Below are positions 9,130-19,983 of a stretch of DNA of 64,000 bases, one piece after another. Every line of letters begins with the position of its first letter. Positions within the stretch are counted from its first letter, which is position 1. The translations under genes were made by a program, and so were the position numbers. The notes under the pieces are model-generated. The model ran no database searches. It had not been told where the DNA came from and worked only from the letters and a program-made list of their open reading frames with translations. Origin of the DNA: Pyrenophora tritici-repentis (taxonomy: Eukaryota > Ascomycota > Dothideomycetes > Pleosporales > Pleosporaceae). The stretch covers positions 3,348,001-3,412,000 of the forward strand of contig NC_089390.1 of the NCBI RefSeq assembly GCF_003171515.1. The letters run 5' to 3'.

Positions 9130-12100
9130 CTACCGCTGCGACAGTTCCCGGCCAAAGTTGAGCGCCAGGGGCGTCAGTTGGCCGTCATCAACCGTACTCG
9201 TGCTCTCGTCGTCGTAGAAGCCTGATTCACTGAAATGCTCCATCTCGGCATCTTGATCGTACGCCTGCTTCCTCATGAGCGGGGGTGTACGCGGCGCCTT
9301 ACCCAGAGAAGGGAAGCCAGCCTCTGTGGAGGCACGCGACGAGTTTGAGTTAACGCGGTTGACCTGAGGCCGTGAAGACGAGGAAGAGAGTTCAGAGGAG
9401 CGGCGCATGTTGGAGGTTGGCGGGGTCATGAGGCCGGAGAGGAAGGATTGGGCCGAGTGAGGCTGTGCGCGCGCAGGTGTTACATTGCGGGTTTTGTCGG
9501 AGTTGTTGTTTCCGGCGAGGGCGGATGTAGCTTCTCCACGACCTTTGCGCCAGTTACCGATGGCGGCAGCGAGCTGAACTGCCTTGGGCGACGCAAAGTT
9601 GGAGAGCGAGCTGAGAGTAGGGAAGGATTGTTGTCCACCGGAGATGAGGCGTTCCTTCTCTGACTGCTCCATCTGCAAGTTTGTGCGAATGCGAATGGCA
9701 GCATCACGAACAGTCTCGCGGTCAAAAGTGGGCTGCGCGAGAGAGTTGATGAGATCGTTCAGATCGTCGATACGTACACCGAGGAGTTCACGGAGCCAAT
9801 TGATCTCCGTGTCGCGCTCCTTCAACTTGGCAGGGGCCTCGGTGTCAAGATCCTCTAGTTGGCGCTCAAGAGCCTCGATGCGGCCTTCACGCTCCTGAAG
9901 CTGCTCCTGAAGAACACCAATAGACTCGCGGAGTGCTTGAGTCGAGATCTTGTCAGAGCCGCTTGGGCCGAACGTAGCAGTCAAAGGAGACTTCGATGCA
10001 GCGGCAACAGCGGCGGTAGCAGCTTCCTTGGCGACCTGGAGCTTCTCCTCCAAGAGTGCAATCTTGTCCTTGAAGTGATCTAGCTTAGAGTCGGCTAGCG
10101 CAAGCTTATCGTTATGGAAAGCCTCGGCACGCTCCTTGTCCTCACGGGCGAACTCTAGAGCGCGAGCATGTTCATGCTTGATGTGCTCAAGTTGACGTTC
10201 GAAAGTACGCTGTTGCTCGTGAAGGCTGTGCCTCTTGCTCTCCAACGCATCTTGTACGGCTTGCTTCTTGAGGTCTGAAGCTGCCTCCAAGTCGAGTTCG
10301 TGCTTCTCCTTGGCTGTGTCGGCATCCAGACGAACTTGATCGAGCTCGGCGCGTACGCGAGCAATCTCACTCTCAAGTTCATGTCGGACAATGTTGACTT
10401 GGTTGTTGGCTGCGTCAACATCGGCCTCCATTAATACGCGGGTACGGCGGATCTCAACATGAGCAGCGTCTCTGGCTTCTCGCATATCACGCTCGTAGCG
10501 TTCAGCGTTCTTCTGGTGCTGCATCGACTCCTGTCTCAGTTGATCGATTGTCTCCTCAAGCCTGGCGTTGTGCTTCCGAGTTTGTTCAAGGTTGAATCTT
10601 AGCTTCATGCCCTCGCGTTCCTGGGTTTCTAGGCGCTCAAGCTCGGTCTCCAGACGCTCACGCGTGCGACCTTCAGCTTCGATACGTGCACTGAGGATCT
10701 CGTACTTGCTGGCAGAGGACTCCTCACTCTTTTGCCATTGGCTCCGTTCAGCCGCAATCTGCTGCGTAGCAACAACCATATCCTGCTGAAGCTTCTCGAA
10801 CTTGACACGCATCGACTCACGAACACGAGTAGCTTCTTCGGCCTGGAATCGAGCCTCTCCAATAGCCTTGCGTAGCTGCTCTGCCTCTTCGTGGGCATGT
10901 TGGAGGTCTCCACGCCACTTGTTCGCAGAGAGGCGATGCTCCTCAAGAGTGAAAGTGAGGGCCTCATTCTCTGCAGTTACGGAATCCAGCTTCTTCTTAA
11001 GGTCCTCCTCAGAGCTTTCCAAAGCAATGTTAGTAAGCTTGAGTTGCTCGTTTTCCGAGGTGAGGGAAGAGACTCTATCGCGAAGCTCCTCTTCGTTGGC
11101 CTGGTAGGTGGTGAGGCTGTGGCGAATGACATCTCGCTCTTCAGTCAGAGCATGAATCTTGTGCTCATCGTCGCGGGCAGCTTGCTGAAGAAGGGTAAGC
11201 TCCTCCTCAGTAACCTTGAGAAGGCGAGCAGAGTCGGCCTCGCGAGCTTCGATAGCCTTGCGCGCTTCTGCTTCTGCATCGAAGTGCAGGGTGGCTTCCT
11301 TGAGCATTTCCTCCAGATCTGCAATGCGGACGTCCCTCTCTTCAACGGCCTGTGACTCTTTGCGCTCAGCAGCTTCCGTGTTTTGACGCTTGAAAGCTTC
11401 GTCGATGAGCTCACGAACGTCCTCGGCTTGAAGATGATGGCTCGTAGTCTGTGCAATGGAAGCCTTGAGGCTACCAATGATCTGGTACAATTCAGTCATG
11501 TCAAGCGAAGGCTGTGGGATATCTACAGGGGCCTCCAGAGCGTTCTTCGGCCTCTGAGATGCCAAGGCATCGGCCACGATGGAACGAATCAGGTCGGGCT
11601 CTGCAGCTGGTGCGACCGGGGCTGCAGGCTGCTGAGATGCGAGGACCTCGGCGAAGATTGACTTCAAGTCCTCAGGCCAGATCTGCTCAGGAGCTGGAGC
11701 TGGCATTGGCTGAGGAGCGTGCGTCTCAAACGCCTCCATGACGATGGATCGAATATCGTCAGGTTTGACTGCCTCCACGGGCTGGGGAGCATGAGTTGCG
11801 AGCATGTCGGCAAGGATGGAACGGATATCTTCGGGCTTGAGGGGTTCAGGCGCCTGTTGTGGTTCGGGCTTGTTGGCAGCAATGGCATCCTGGATAATGG
11901 CACGGATCTGATCAGGTTCAACGGGTTGCACGGATGGCTGGTGTTGCGCAAGTGCGTCAGTGACGATCTCCCGGATCTTCTCTGGGATCATTGGCTCGGG
12001 TACTGGGACTGGTAGCGAGGTGATCTGTGATTGGTGCGTCTCAAGCGCGTCGCGAACAATAGATCGTATCTTCTCCAACCTCCTGTCCCTGCCACGGGAG

Positions 12101-15100
12101 CGGGTGCGGTAGTCGACATGGTCAATAGCGGCGTCATCATCTTCGTCATCAGCGTCACTGTCCAGGCGTTCGTTGGTCGACAAGCTGCGTCGGCCACGTC
12201 CTGGATGCTGCGAGATGGAGGCAAGCGTCTCTTGGATGCCTTGCAGGTTCTGCTCTAGCGGGCCAAGGCGGTCTTGCAGAAGACGGCCCATGAGGTCATC
12301 AACATGCTTGTCGAAGAAGCCACTGCGCGCTTGGACCTTGATCTCATCCTCAGTGTCCCAGTCGCTAACAGGTCCATCTTCAACAACACCGTTCAAGTGG
12401 CGCACAGGAGACTCGTACGGGAGTGCAGCTCGCTCGCTATCAAACGGATCCTGCACAGATGTTGCAGAGCCTGGGGGTATGACGCGACCGGGGAAGAATC
12501 CACGGCGGGGACTTGGGCTAGGCGCGTCACTGCGCAGCTTGAAGTTTGGCTGTAGATCGGTACGCTCAAACACATTGGGAGTTCTTTGAGGCGATGATTG
12601 ATCCCAAGAGGTCTCGTCGCGCTCAACGCCAAAGTCTGAGCCCTCTCCATCCATATGCTTCATAACAGCATCAATATCGTTGAAAGAAGCATCACCAAGG
12701 TTGTCGAAGTCAGCGCTCTCACTCTCAGTGTAGCGTGCCGCATGCCTGCCAGACTCCATGGCCGTCTTGAAGGAGCCGTCATCGCTGGGTCGGTAGGTAG
12801 TGGCCGGGCTCCTGCTTGCGAGTCGTGACCGGGGAGGCGACACCTGGGTCTTCTCGGGATCTTCAACTTGGGAGGGCTTCGTAACGTGGAAGCCGAAATC
12901 GTAGCCAGCACTGCTGAACTGTGGTCGGAGTTCGAATGGTTTGGCATTGGCCGAAAGTGTGCTCTTATGGCCATGCGTCTTGGAGCCAGGCACGGGTTCC
13001 TCAGTCGTAGGCGTATGTACGTCACTTGCATGAGGCGTGTCATCGTCCGCAGCTGCATCGCTTTCAAGAGCAGGAGAAATAGGGGCGGGAGAAATGGGCT
13101 CAAAGGGAGCTGTACTTCTCGATAAGGGCTCAGGGCTCTTTGACTTCGACTTAGTTGGTCGCTTGACGTCAGGCGAGAGGTTCTCCTTGTCTGTATCAAG
13201 CTCCTCTTGCTCGATCTCAGAGTCTGGCTTAGTAACAGTAGGCTCCTTGAACTGAGCCAAAGGCTGGGATTGGAGCACGGGCTGAATTGCAAACTTGGGC
13301 ACGTCATCTCCGTCAGCTCGATCACGTCGGACGCGCTTCTCACGGCCATCAGCTTGCATGGGCCGGCCAGCCTCATCCTCGCGGTTCTCCCGGTCTTCTC
13401 CGACCTCGGGCGTCTTCTGGCGCGTGTTGTCGGGACGTACGATGGGAACAGCTTTTGAGCGCGTAGCTGGCTTAACAATGTCGCTAGCAGAGAGAGTGAC
13501 ATCTCCAAAGATCTTGGATGAGAAAGTTGTTGGGGCAGTAGCTGGCTTGTTGGGGTTGAATGCTGACACACCAGGGTTGAACACAGGAGCGTCCGGCTTG
13601 AAAGTCGGCGGACTAGAGAAGTTGAAACCACCAGTTGGAAATGCAGAGTTGTTCATAGCAGCATTGACAACAGGGAATTCCGCCACCGGGCTGAAGGTTG
13701 GAACGTCAGGCTTGAATGTCGGCGCATCAGGCTTGAATGTAGGAGCGGTGATGTTGAAGTTTGCCAGCCCATTGATAGCAGGCTGTGCGTTGCTCGGGGC
13801 GACCGAATCGGCGGGAGACTTGACGGCCGGTCCAAAACTGCTAAAACCTGATGAGAACGAACCCGGGCTGAATGATGCCGATGGGTTGAACTTGAACTCT
13901 TTAGCTTCAACATTGAGCTTCGACACAGACGATCGCGATGTGTGCTTGCTGTGCATGGCCGACGTGGGCTTGCTGAAAGCAAACTTGTTGTCCTTCCACG
14001 AGTTGCTGACCTGCGATGGCGCCTTTGAGTGCTGCGTAGTGCGGGCCTCTCCATCCTCCAAGCTGGGGTTTGTGTTTTCGGAGATGTTTGTGCGCGCACC
14101 ATCGCTTTCGGTACGGGGGTTCTGCTGCGCTTGCGCTTGTGCTGGGAATGAGAACGATACCGGCTTCTGTGACTTGGCGAGCGAGTGAGCCCTGCTGTGC
14201 GGCTGAGGCTGATGCAAGATGGTACGAGAGTCCTCCCACGTGGGGTTAGCCACAGCATTGGAGGGTTTGAACGGGACGTTGGTCTCTGGTTCCGTACTGA
14301 AGTCTCCTCCCTCCGCAAATTGCTTGTCGATGGCTTCTTCCAAGTGATACTCTTCGTTTGCCGCCTCACGTTCAAGGTTCTCGCTGAGGTTATGGCGATG
14401 GCTTCGAGGAGTCGGAACAGCAATCTCCGTCGTGGATTTGGCGGCATGCTTCATCGCCGGCACTTCGTCCTCCTCGTCTTCATCCTCAGGCACTTCAGCA
14501 AGTGTGGACGCCGGTCGCAATCCAAGAACCGGTTGCTGCTGCTGCTGTTGCTGCTGTTGCTGCTGCTGTTGCTGAAGAAGTTGGGCTTGTAGTTGCTGCT
14601 GCTGCATCTGTATGTGTAACTGGAAGTCATCACGTTGCGGTGTAATGGGAAACTGCTGGTTGGGTCTCATTCCGAATGGGGAAATGGGCGAGATGAGACC
14701 GGCAAGATCAGGTCGGCTCAAAGGATGAGCAGGCGACCCACTGCGGCCGTCCTGAACATTGAAGTAGCCACTTGGAGACCAGGTACCAGACGGCGAATAG
14801 CCATGCTGAGGAAAGTTCAAGTTCGCAGGTGATCCGAAAGTCGAATGGCGGTGCATGTGCATGTTTGCTCGGGGGTTTCCGAAAGCTGCTGGAGACGCGA
14901 TAGATTGTCGTGACATGTGTCCTGGCGATGGTCCGAATGGGAAGCCAGCGATACTTCCTTGCCTGTTCATACGAAGACTGCCAGCCGAAGAAGTAGGCAG
15001 CGGCGGAGAAAATACCTGCCCCGGGTGAGACGACGCTGTTCGAGATAGGGGAAGCGGTATGTCCTCTTCACCACCCATGCTGACACCGAGTGCAGCCAGC

Positions 15101-16515
15101 TTCGCCTCGAGCAAAGAGTTCTCATAGTCTTTCCACTCGGATAGTTTCGAGACGCGGACCTTGTATCGTGAATCCGCATTGGCACGCTCTGCTTGCACGT
15201 CGGCCTCTGACGGCCAAATGGCGCGGTTGTGTGTCTCCTGGCCGCCGGTGCTGAAGCCGCGAATATCGTAGCCTTGTTGTTCGAGTTGTCTAAGCTTGTT
15301 GTCTACATCCGCAGCACTCATGGGCTTCGGAGGGAACCCGGATGTACCCCTGGGGATGTCGCGGGGTATCGAGATGATGCATCCCTTGCCTTTGACCATA
15401 ATCTTCTTACGCATCCGAGGTACCTGAGCAGGCGCTGCGCCCGGCGGAGCCAAAAGTGACGTGGCTGGGGGATCCGGAAGTGGTTTGTTCATTATTTCCT
15501 GGTTCGCCTTGAAAGCGCCAGCGTTCGTTGCTTTGCTGGGTGTCTCTTCCGCCGGCTTGGGCGCCTTCATGGGTGTCGGCATTGGCGTCTTTTCAGCCGT
15601 GGGACTAAGTCCGTTTATCTCCTGTATGGCAGTTGTTCCCGAGGTCCGCCTGGGTTGTGCAATGGGCTCTGGGTCCGCGTACTTTGAGGCCATCATCTTG
15701 CCGAGTGCTTCCTTCTGATCTTTGCTAAAGTGGCGCCAAAAGTCCTGCTGATTCAGTGTCTTGTTGGTGTTCCTGTCTCTGTGCCCACGTTTCAGTGGAG
15801 CAGCGATAGGGACGTCTGCTTCCTCAGCAGATGCCTCAGTATCGCTGTCGTTGCTCCGCCAATCGTTTGTTTCGCGGTTCCAACGCTGTTCCAAAAACTT
15901 CTGAACCCACTCTTCCGAGGTAGGATTCTGGTCAGACGGTCGAGGAGTAGAGCCGGAGGCGCGTGATTCTTTAGTCGGTGTCTCTAAGTTAGGCAAGCGC
16001 GATCTGATGAGATGCTCAAGGCTAAACTGAATTGGCGATGCGTCCTGGTCCAATCGGGGAATCAGATGCTCGAGGTTGAACCGATTAGGAGAGTCTTCCT
16101 CCAAATCTAGTCGCGATGGAAGCAAATGTCCAAGGCCGAACTGGAGGCCGGATGATTCCTCGTCAAAGTCGTCGCTGCCAAAGTTGGTCGAGACGACGCG
16201 GGAGGGGTCGAAAGTGGGAGGCGGGTGTCGGTACGGACTGCCCCAGCTTGCCGTATAGTACGAAGTGTCTGTTCGATCGCGTCGCGCGGCGGTGGACGGC
16301 GTACGGGGCCTGTTTCCAAGGACGGAAAAGGACGGAAGAAGTGGAAGCTCGGGGCTCGAGTGCCCAAGGGTTCGAGTGGGCGAGGGGGCAGTCCAGGTGG
16401 GAGAGACTGGCTCGCGTGCCTCTGGTGGGCTGGACGCTTCGCCAAAGTACTGGGGGGCAAATGGAGGCGACGAGGGCGGCTGCAGCGAAGACGACGTGTA
16501 CCGTCGAGCTTGCAT
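9130..16515 (-). CDS. very large low-complexity and coiled-coil protein (2461 aa), function unknown
   Basis: One uninterrupted ORF. Residues 1-120 are Ser/Pro-rich. Around 120-180 there are three copies of a short F-x-L-x-HL-x2-RL motif. A conserved-looking globular patch follows at about 375-480 (KGKGCIISIPRDIPRGTSGF, EQQGYDIRGF, LEAKLAALGVSMGGEEDIPL). A polyglutamine run lies near 637-662 and an FKPD/FNP-type repeat patch near 920-990. Eight diverged copies of an I-R-x-I-x3-A-L-x3-x-P unit occupy about 1478-1695. A long coiled coil runs from about 1710 to 2245, ending in LRELLGVRIDDLNDLI, and a Ser-rich tail closes the protein. Similar fungal proteins are often loosely labelled myosin heavy chain because of the coiled coil, but no motor domain is present. 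A scaffold role at the cortex or spindle pole is only a guess. Confidence 0.85.
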   Translation of the reverse strand: MQARRYTSSSLQPPSSPPFAPQYFGEASSPPEAREPVSPTWTAPSPTRTLGHSSPELPLLPSFSVLGNRPRTPSTAARRDRTDTSYYTASWGSPYRHPPPTFDPSRVVSTNFGSDDFDEESSGLQFGLGHLLPSRLDLEEDSPNRFNLEHLIPRLDQDASPIQFSLEHLIRSRLPNLETPTKESRASGSTPRPSDQNPTSEEWVQKFLEQRWNRETNDWRSNDSDTEASAEEADVPIAAPLKRGHRDRNTNKTLNQQDFWRHFSKDQKEALGKMMASKYADPEPIAQPRRTSGTTAIQEINGLSPTAEKTPMPTPMKAPKPAEETPSKATNAGAFKANQEIMNKPLPDPPATSLLAPPGAAPAQVPRMRKKIMVKGKGCIISIPRDIPRGTSGFPPKPMSAADVDNKLRQLEQQGYDIRGFSTGGQETHNRAIWPSEADVQAERANADSRYKVRVSKLSEWKDYENSLLEAKLAALGVSMGGEEDIPLPLSRTASSHPGQVFSPPLPTSSAGSLRMNRQGSIAGFPFGPSPGHMSRQSIASPAAFGNPRANMHMHRHSTFGSPANLNFPQHGYSPSGTWSPSGYFNVQDGRSGSPAHPLSRPDLAGLISPISPFGMRPNQQFPITPQRDDFQLHIQMQQQQLQAQLLQQQQQQQQQQQQQQPVLGLRPASTLAEVPEDEDEEDEVPAMKHAAKSTTEIAVPTPRSHRHNLSENLEREAANEEYHLEEAIDKQFAEGGDFSTEPETNVPFKPSNAVANPTWEDSRTILHQPQPHSRAHSLAKSQKPVSFSFPAQAQAQQNPRTESDGARTNISENTNPSLEDGEARTTQHSKAPSQVSNSWKDNKFAFSKPTSAMHSKHTSRSSVSKLNVEAKEFKFNPSASFSPGSFSSGFSSFGPAVKSPADSVAPSNAQPAINGLANFNITAPTFKPDAPTFKPDVPTFSPVAEFPVVNAAMNNSAFPTGGFNFSSPPTFKPDAPVFNPGVSAFNPNKPATAPTTFSSKIFGDVTLSASDIVKPATRSKAVPIVRPDNTRQKTPEVGEDRENREDEAGRPMQADGREKRVRRDRADGDDVPKFAIQPVLQSQPLAQFKEPTVTKPDSEIEQEELDTDKENLSPDVKRPTKSKSKSPEPLSRSTAPFEPISPAPISPALESDAAADDDTPHASDVHTPTTEEPVPGSKTHGHKSTLSANAKPFELRPQFSSAGYDFGFHVTKPSQVEDPEKTQVSPPRSRLASRSPATTYRPSDDGSFKTAMESGRHAARYTESESADFDNLGDASFNDIDAVMKHMDGEGSDFGVERDETSWDQSSPQRTPNVFERTDLQPNFKLRSDAPSPSPRRGFFPGRVIPPGSATSVQDPFDSERAALPYESPVRHLNGVVEDGPVSDWDTEDEIKVQARSGFFDKHVDDLMGRLLQDRLGPLEQNLQGIQETLASISQHPGRGRRSLSTNERLDSDADDEDDDAAIDHVDYRTRSRGRDRRLEKIRSIVRDALETHQSQITSLPVPVPEPMIPEKIREIVTDALAQHQPSVQPVEPDQIRAIIQDAIAANKPEPQQAPEPLKPEDIRSILADMLATHAPQPVEAVKPDDIRSIVMEAFETHAPQPMPAPAPEQIWPEDLKSIFAEVLASQQPAAPVAPAAEPDLIRSIVADALASQRPKNALEAPVDIPQPSLDMTELYQIIGSLKASIAQTTSHHLQAEDVRELIDEAFKRQNTEAAERKESQAVEERDVRIADLEEMLKEATLHFDAEAEARKAIEAREADSARLLKVTEEELTLLQQAARDDEHKIHALTEERDVIRHSLTTYQANEEELRDRVSSLTSENEQLKLTNIALESSEEDLKKKLDSVTAENEALTFTLEEHRLSANKWRGDLQHAHEEAEQLRKAIGEARFQAEEATRVRESMRVKFEKLQQDMVVATQQIAAERSQWQKSEESSASKYEILSARIEAEGRTRERLETELERLETQEREGMKLRFNLEQTRKHNARLEETIDQLRQESMQHQKNAERYERDMREARDAAHVEIRRTRVLMEADVDAANNQVNIVRHELESEIARVRAELDQVRLDADTAKEKHELDLEAASDLKKQAVQDALESKRHSLHEQQRTFERQLEHIKHEHARALEFAREDKERAEAFHNDKLALADSKLDHFKDKIALLEEKLQVAKEAATAAVAAASKSPLTATFGPSGSDKISTQALRESIGVLQEQLQEREGRIEALERQLEDLDTEAPAKLKERDTEINWLRELLGVRIDDLNDLINSLAQPTFDRETVRDAAIRIRTNLQMEQSEKERLISGGQQSFPTLSSLSNFASPKAVQLAAAIGNWRKGRGEATSALAGNNNSDKTRNVTPARAQPHSAQSFLSGLMTPPTSNMRRSSELSSSSSRPQVNRVNSNSSRASTEAGFPSLGKAPRTPPLMRKQAYDQDAEMEHFSESGFYDDESTSTVDDGQLTPLALNFGRELSQR
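11380..12083 (-). repeat. tandem protein-coding repeat (IRxIVxDALAxHxP unit)
   Basis: Within the coiled-coil gene, successive units read EKIRSIVRDALETHQ, EKIREIVTDALAQHQP, DQIRAIIQDAIAANKP, EDIRSILADMLATHAP, DDIRSIVMEAFETHAP, EDLKSIFAEVLASQQP, DLIRSIVADALASQRP and a last diverged EDVRELIDEAFKRQ. They are separated by Pro/Glu/Ala spacers of variable length. Each unit looks like one amphipathic helix. Confidence 0.85.
14528..14608 (-). repeat. CAG/CAA microsatellite encoding polyglutamine
   Basis: A mixed CAG/CAA run (read on the minus strand) gives an almost pure Gln tract of about 25 residues interrupted by Leu and Ala near its start. It is in frame and likely length-variable between strains. 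Confidence 0.85.
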
Positions 16516-17876
16516 TCAAGGGTCCTACTAAGCGTGCACAACTTTGATGAAGTGCAACACGTCCCTTTTGAGTGCTGCACGCGCCAATGATGCGACAAAA
16601 TTGCTCCAAAAATGTCGTCGTCGCTGCTTGGAGCAAGGGAACGCGAAGGGACTCGGGCGGACGAGGATCAGTGACGCAGTTTGATTATGTATAATACAAG
16701 GAAAGGCTAACGGCCAGCTAAAAGAGCGACATAAGGTGGGATAGTACGATTCTGGAGACAACAGGACGAGCGAACATCCCGGAGCAGCAGGTAACAACGG
16801 ATGAAGAAGTGGCAGTCAAAGGCGTGCCAATGTCGTCGACAAAATGCGGACACGGACAGGAGAGCAGGCAAGGCTAAAGTCAGCCGTGTAGTGCCAGTTG
16901 GCATGCGTCAGGGGGTCCAATCCGGCGCTATGCAGGGATGCCCTGGTGAAGACGCCGAGCATGCGAAGGCCACATGGGAACGTCGCACTCGAGTTGCTGC
17001 ACGTTGACGACGACGTGCCTTTGACTGTGTTGCACGGCGTTGGCCCTTTGTCTGTTCAATCTTGTTGTTGTCATGTGCGGAGAGTCGACTTGTCATCCAT
17101 CCATCTAGACGGGCTGAGTGCACGATATTGACTAACCATGACCACAATATTTGGACGAGGCCAATAGTCCCGGGTGCTTTGCAAATGGATCTGCCCTTTG
17201 CAGCCAATCACACGCTGGCACGACATATTTTCATGTGCGTCAGTGGGAGCTAGCACTTCGGTAGCGACTGGATGACAGTCCTCTGTCCACCACTGCGACT
17301 GCATCTTTCCAGTCTTCCCCGCGCATCCGTCTCGACACCACCATCACACTGTGCTTTTGCATGCGAACCACGATGCAAATGGGCGGACATGCAGAAAGGG
17401 GTCCTGACTAGCTGTTAGACGGCGGGAACTAATGCTCTGCGGCAGGGATATGGATGCTTCGAGGCTGCTGCCGTAATTCCTTCTTCTCCTCCGGGCCAGT
17501 GACAGATGGGGGTGACGCTGCAGGCAGTATCATACTGCAGTTTCAGCAGCGTGAAACGTAAAATCAACTTTGTAGAATGCATGGGCTTTTTCTGGTGAAC
17601 AGACCACCAGAGCAACAGACCCGGATACGGATACGCATCTATCTGTCCTCTCTGCGGCCTGCGCATAGATGAAAATAACCCGCCGAAACTCTGGTTTCTT
17701 ACTGTACGTTTGGGCGGAGAAATTCAACCATACTGACTTACGAGCGAAATTATCACTCATCACTCCACAACTAGCAGACTTTGGTCTCTCGAACTCTACA
17801 CGCAAATGCAATCATAACAGCACCTTTTATGCGCCACTAATGCAATATGACGTCATGTGACATGTCTCGCGGCCTC
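16516..17876. other. intergenic, upstream of the coiled-coil gene
   Basis: 1.36 kb between two minus-strand genes. It should hold the promoter and leader of the large gene and the 3' flank of the MFS carrier. Several short ORFs are seen but none is protein-like. No recognised site. Confidence 0.5.
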
Positions 17877-19374
17877 TCAAACCTTGCGAATCACAAACAT
17901 CCTCTTCAGAAAGCCACTCCTTTCCAACTTTCCCTTGTCATTGTCAGTGCCAGCTCCAACACCATTTTCTCTCCCTTTCCTGGCCGCAACATCATCCATC
18001 CTCTCATCTTCCCCAATCTTCCACGCCCTTACCAGCCACAAGACTACCGCTGCACCAATGTACATCCATCCCGTGAACAATATAGCACCAGTATAGCTTC
18101 CACCGTTGAAAGCCACAATCTCTAGACCAATGGGTTCCGAGACTGTCAGAAACGTTAGCAACGACAATGTTACCCAATCAAGTGAACATACAAGTAGTAG
18201 GCAGCACAAGCACCAGCCAAGTAATACTCAACGCGCTCGGCAAATCTCTCAGTCCCATGACCTCCGTCGTCACCGGTGCAGCTGTCGCCCAGAATGTACC
18301 CGCAACCGTCCCACCCACCAAACTAAAAAACACCAGCACCCCAAACGTCTTTGCAAACATCCAGATGACTAGACAGAAAAGGCCGACGAGAAACGTCATG
18401 CTACTCGCCATATTCAGTCTCCCAATGGAATCAGAGAAATATCCAATCGGCGGCCGACCAAGCGCTTGACCCAGGTTGAACACAGCGCCAATGACCGAGC
18501 CCTGCTGACTCGAAAGCCCAATCGTCCTTGCATAATTCGGCAGCGAAAACAGCAAAACCACATATCCCAGCATAGACAAGAACCCAAACATCAGTAGACC
18601 CAGAAACTCGACTTTCCTGAAAAGCCTATAGTCAAACCCAAGCTGGTTGCTCCCAATCTGTTTGTTGCGGTCGCGGATAAGCAGTGCACTCGCCGTATTC
18701 GCCACAAACGCAATAACAGCCAGTGTGCGAAACGCCCAGGGCAGGCCAATATTGCGTATCATAGCCTGTGCAGAGAGCGAGTACACGAGGCCGCCGAGCC
18801 CAGAGCCAGCAGTACAGCACCCGGTTGCAAGGGAGCGACGCGTTGAGAACCACTGCGCGGGTATGCCTACTGAGCCTACAAATAGGAAGCCCATGCCCCA
18901 GCCGAAACAGATTCCTTGACTGAGAAACAGATGCCAGGTTTGGGAAGCGAAGCTCGCGCCGATGAACGAGGACGTCTCCAAAGCCACGCCGATGAGGAGG
19001 GTCGTACGTGTGCTGAAATGGCGGGTAGTTAGTGTAGCGATGGGGGCGATGATGAGTGCTTGCGAGATAGACAGGCCGCCGACGAAGGCGTATTGAAGGG
19101 GTGTGGCGCCTGGGAAGACGTTGTTGGATAGATAGTAGGCGAGGAAGACTGCGTAGGCTGAATTTAGGCCCCATGTATGGGCGTTGATGATTGCGACGGC
19201 TGCTATGCATACCCAGCCATAGCCACCGTTGGGAGGCACATCGACTTTTCTCTCCTCTATAGCTTCGTTGACTGGTGTCCGTTCTTGCGTGCCGTCTATA
19301 ATGACTTGTTCGTCCTTTGTATATCCAGGCAATTCCTCCTCTTGATCACGTCGCTCTGATGGAATCGGCGTCAT
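17877..19374 (-). CDS. MFS carrier, monocarboxylate-porter-like (MCH family)
   Basis: Two exons, 19374-18192 and 18142-17877, joined across a 49-bp intron (GTATGT...CTAAC...ACAG), give 482 residues. A hydrophilic N-terminus with DVPPNGGYGW precedes the first helix, the signature of the fungal monocarboxylate/riboflavin-like MCH carriers. About 12 membrane segments can be traced, including RPPIGYFSDSIGR (loop 8-9 motif) and an EPIGLEIV helix that continues across the intron. The upstream open frame has only a TTG, so the ATG of MTPIPSERR is chosen. Location is the plasma or an internal membrane. The substrate cannot be read from sequence; riboflavin or short carboxylates are the family options. 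Confidence 0.88.
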
Positions 19375-19983
19375 GGCTGCTCTCAATCCGGAAATAACGG
19401 GTTTGCACACCAGGTTCAACAGAAAGAATGTGTCAAGAGTGATGACGATGGATATCTATGATGAGAAGTCAGGTTGAATGAAAGGGACTAGCCATGATTG
19501 AAGAGCACAAACGATATCGCAAATGTGGGAGTCATTGTAACTCAACCTCCGGAGGTTGCATTCTACGCCTTTACCCGGGAATAACCCAAAATTTGACGCT
19601 ATCACGCCCCTCGGCGCCGAATTCGGTTAATGCGAGTTTGGGGGCAATCACGTCCCCATCAGAATACGGAAATACACAAGTCCGTTGCATATTCAAGAGG
19701 TAAGGAAAAAGCGCTCCTTGGAGACTACAATCAGACAGGTAGGCGGCTGTGCTAGGGTAGTAACCGTCTGAATAGCAATACACAATCCGATGCGGGCGTG
19801 CAATGACGATGATGACGGGGCCATCGCCGTTACCGGCGCGCATAGCCGGTCGCCCTGAACTATGAGTAATCATTGATGAGTTTAGTTTGTTGTATTTAAT
19901 TGGATGCTACATAGGAGAGAAAAGATTGCCCAACTCCGTCCGTCAGTCTAAGCAAAAAAGGTATCATCATTCATCAACTCCAT
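19375..19983. other. intergenic region
   Basis: About 0.6 kb between two minus-strand genes, presumably the promoter of the MFS carrier and the terminator of the next gene. No repeat, RNA gene or ORF can be supported. Confidence 0.5.

Noticed and set aside
13560..13760. FG-nucleoporin identity for the large coiled-coil protein
   Set aside because: The repeats are FKPD and FNP rather than FG/GLFG/FxFG, and few true FG dipeptides occur.
12660..14447. Long open frames on both strands inside the 2461-residue gene (for example 12660-13631 and 13653-14447 minus; 13295-14188 plus)
   Set aside because: They are Ser/Arg/Leu-rich shadow translations of a GC-rich coding sequence, with no domains, and the sense frame is uninterrupted for 7.4 kb.
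19374..19419. Upstream start for the MFS carrier at 19419
   Set aside because: The codon there is TTG; the first in-frame ATG is at 19374.
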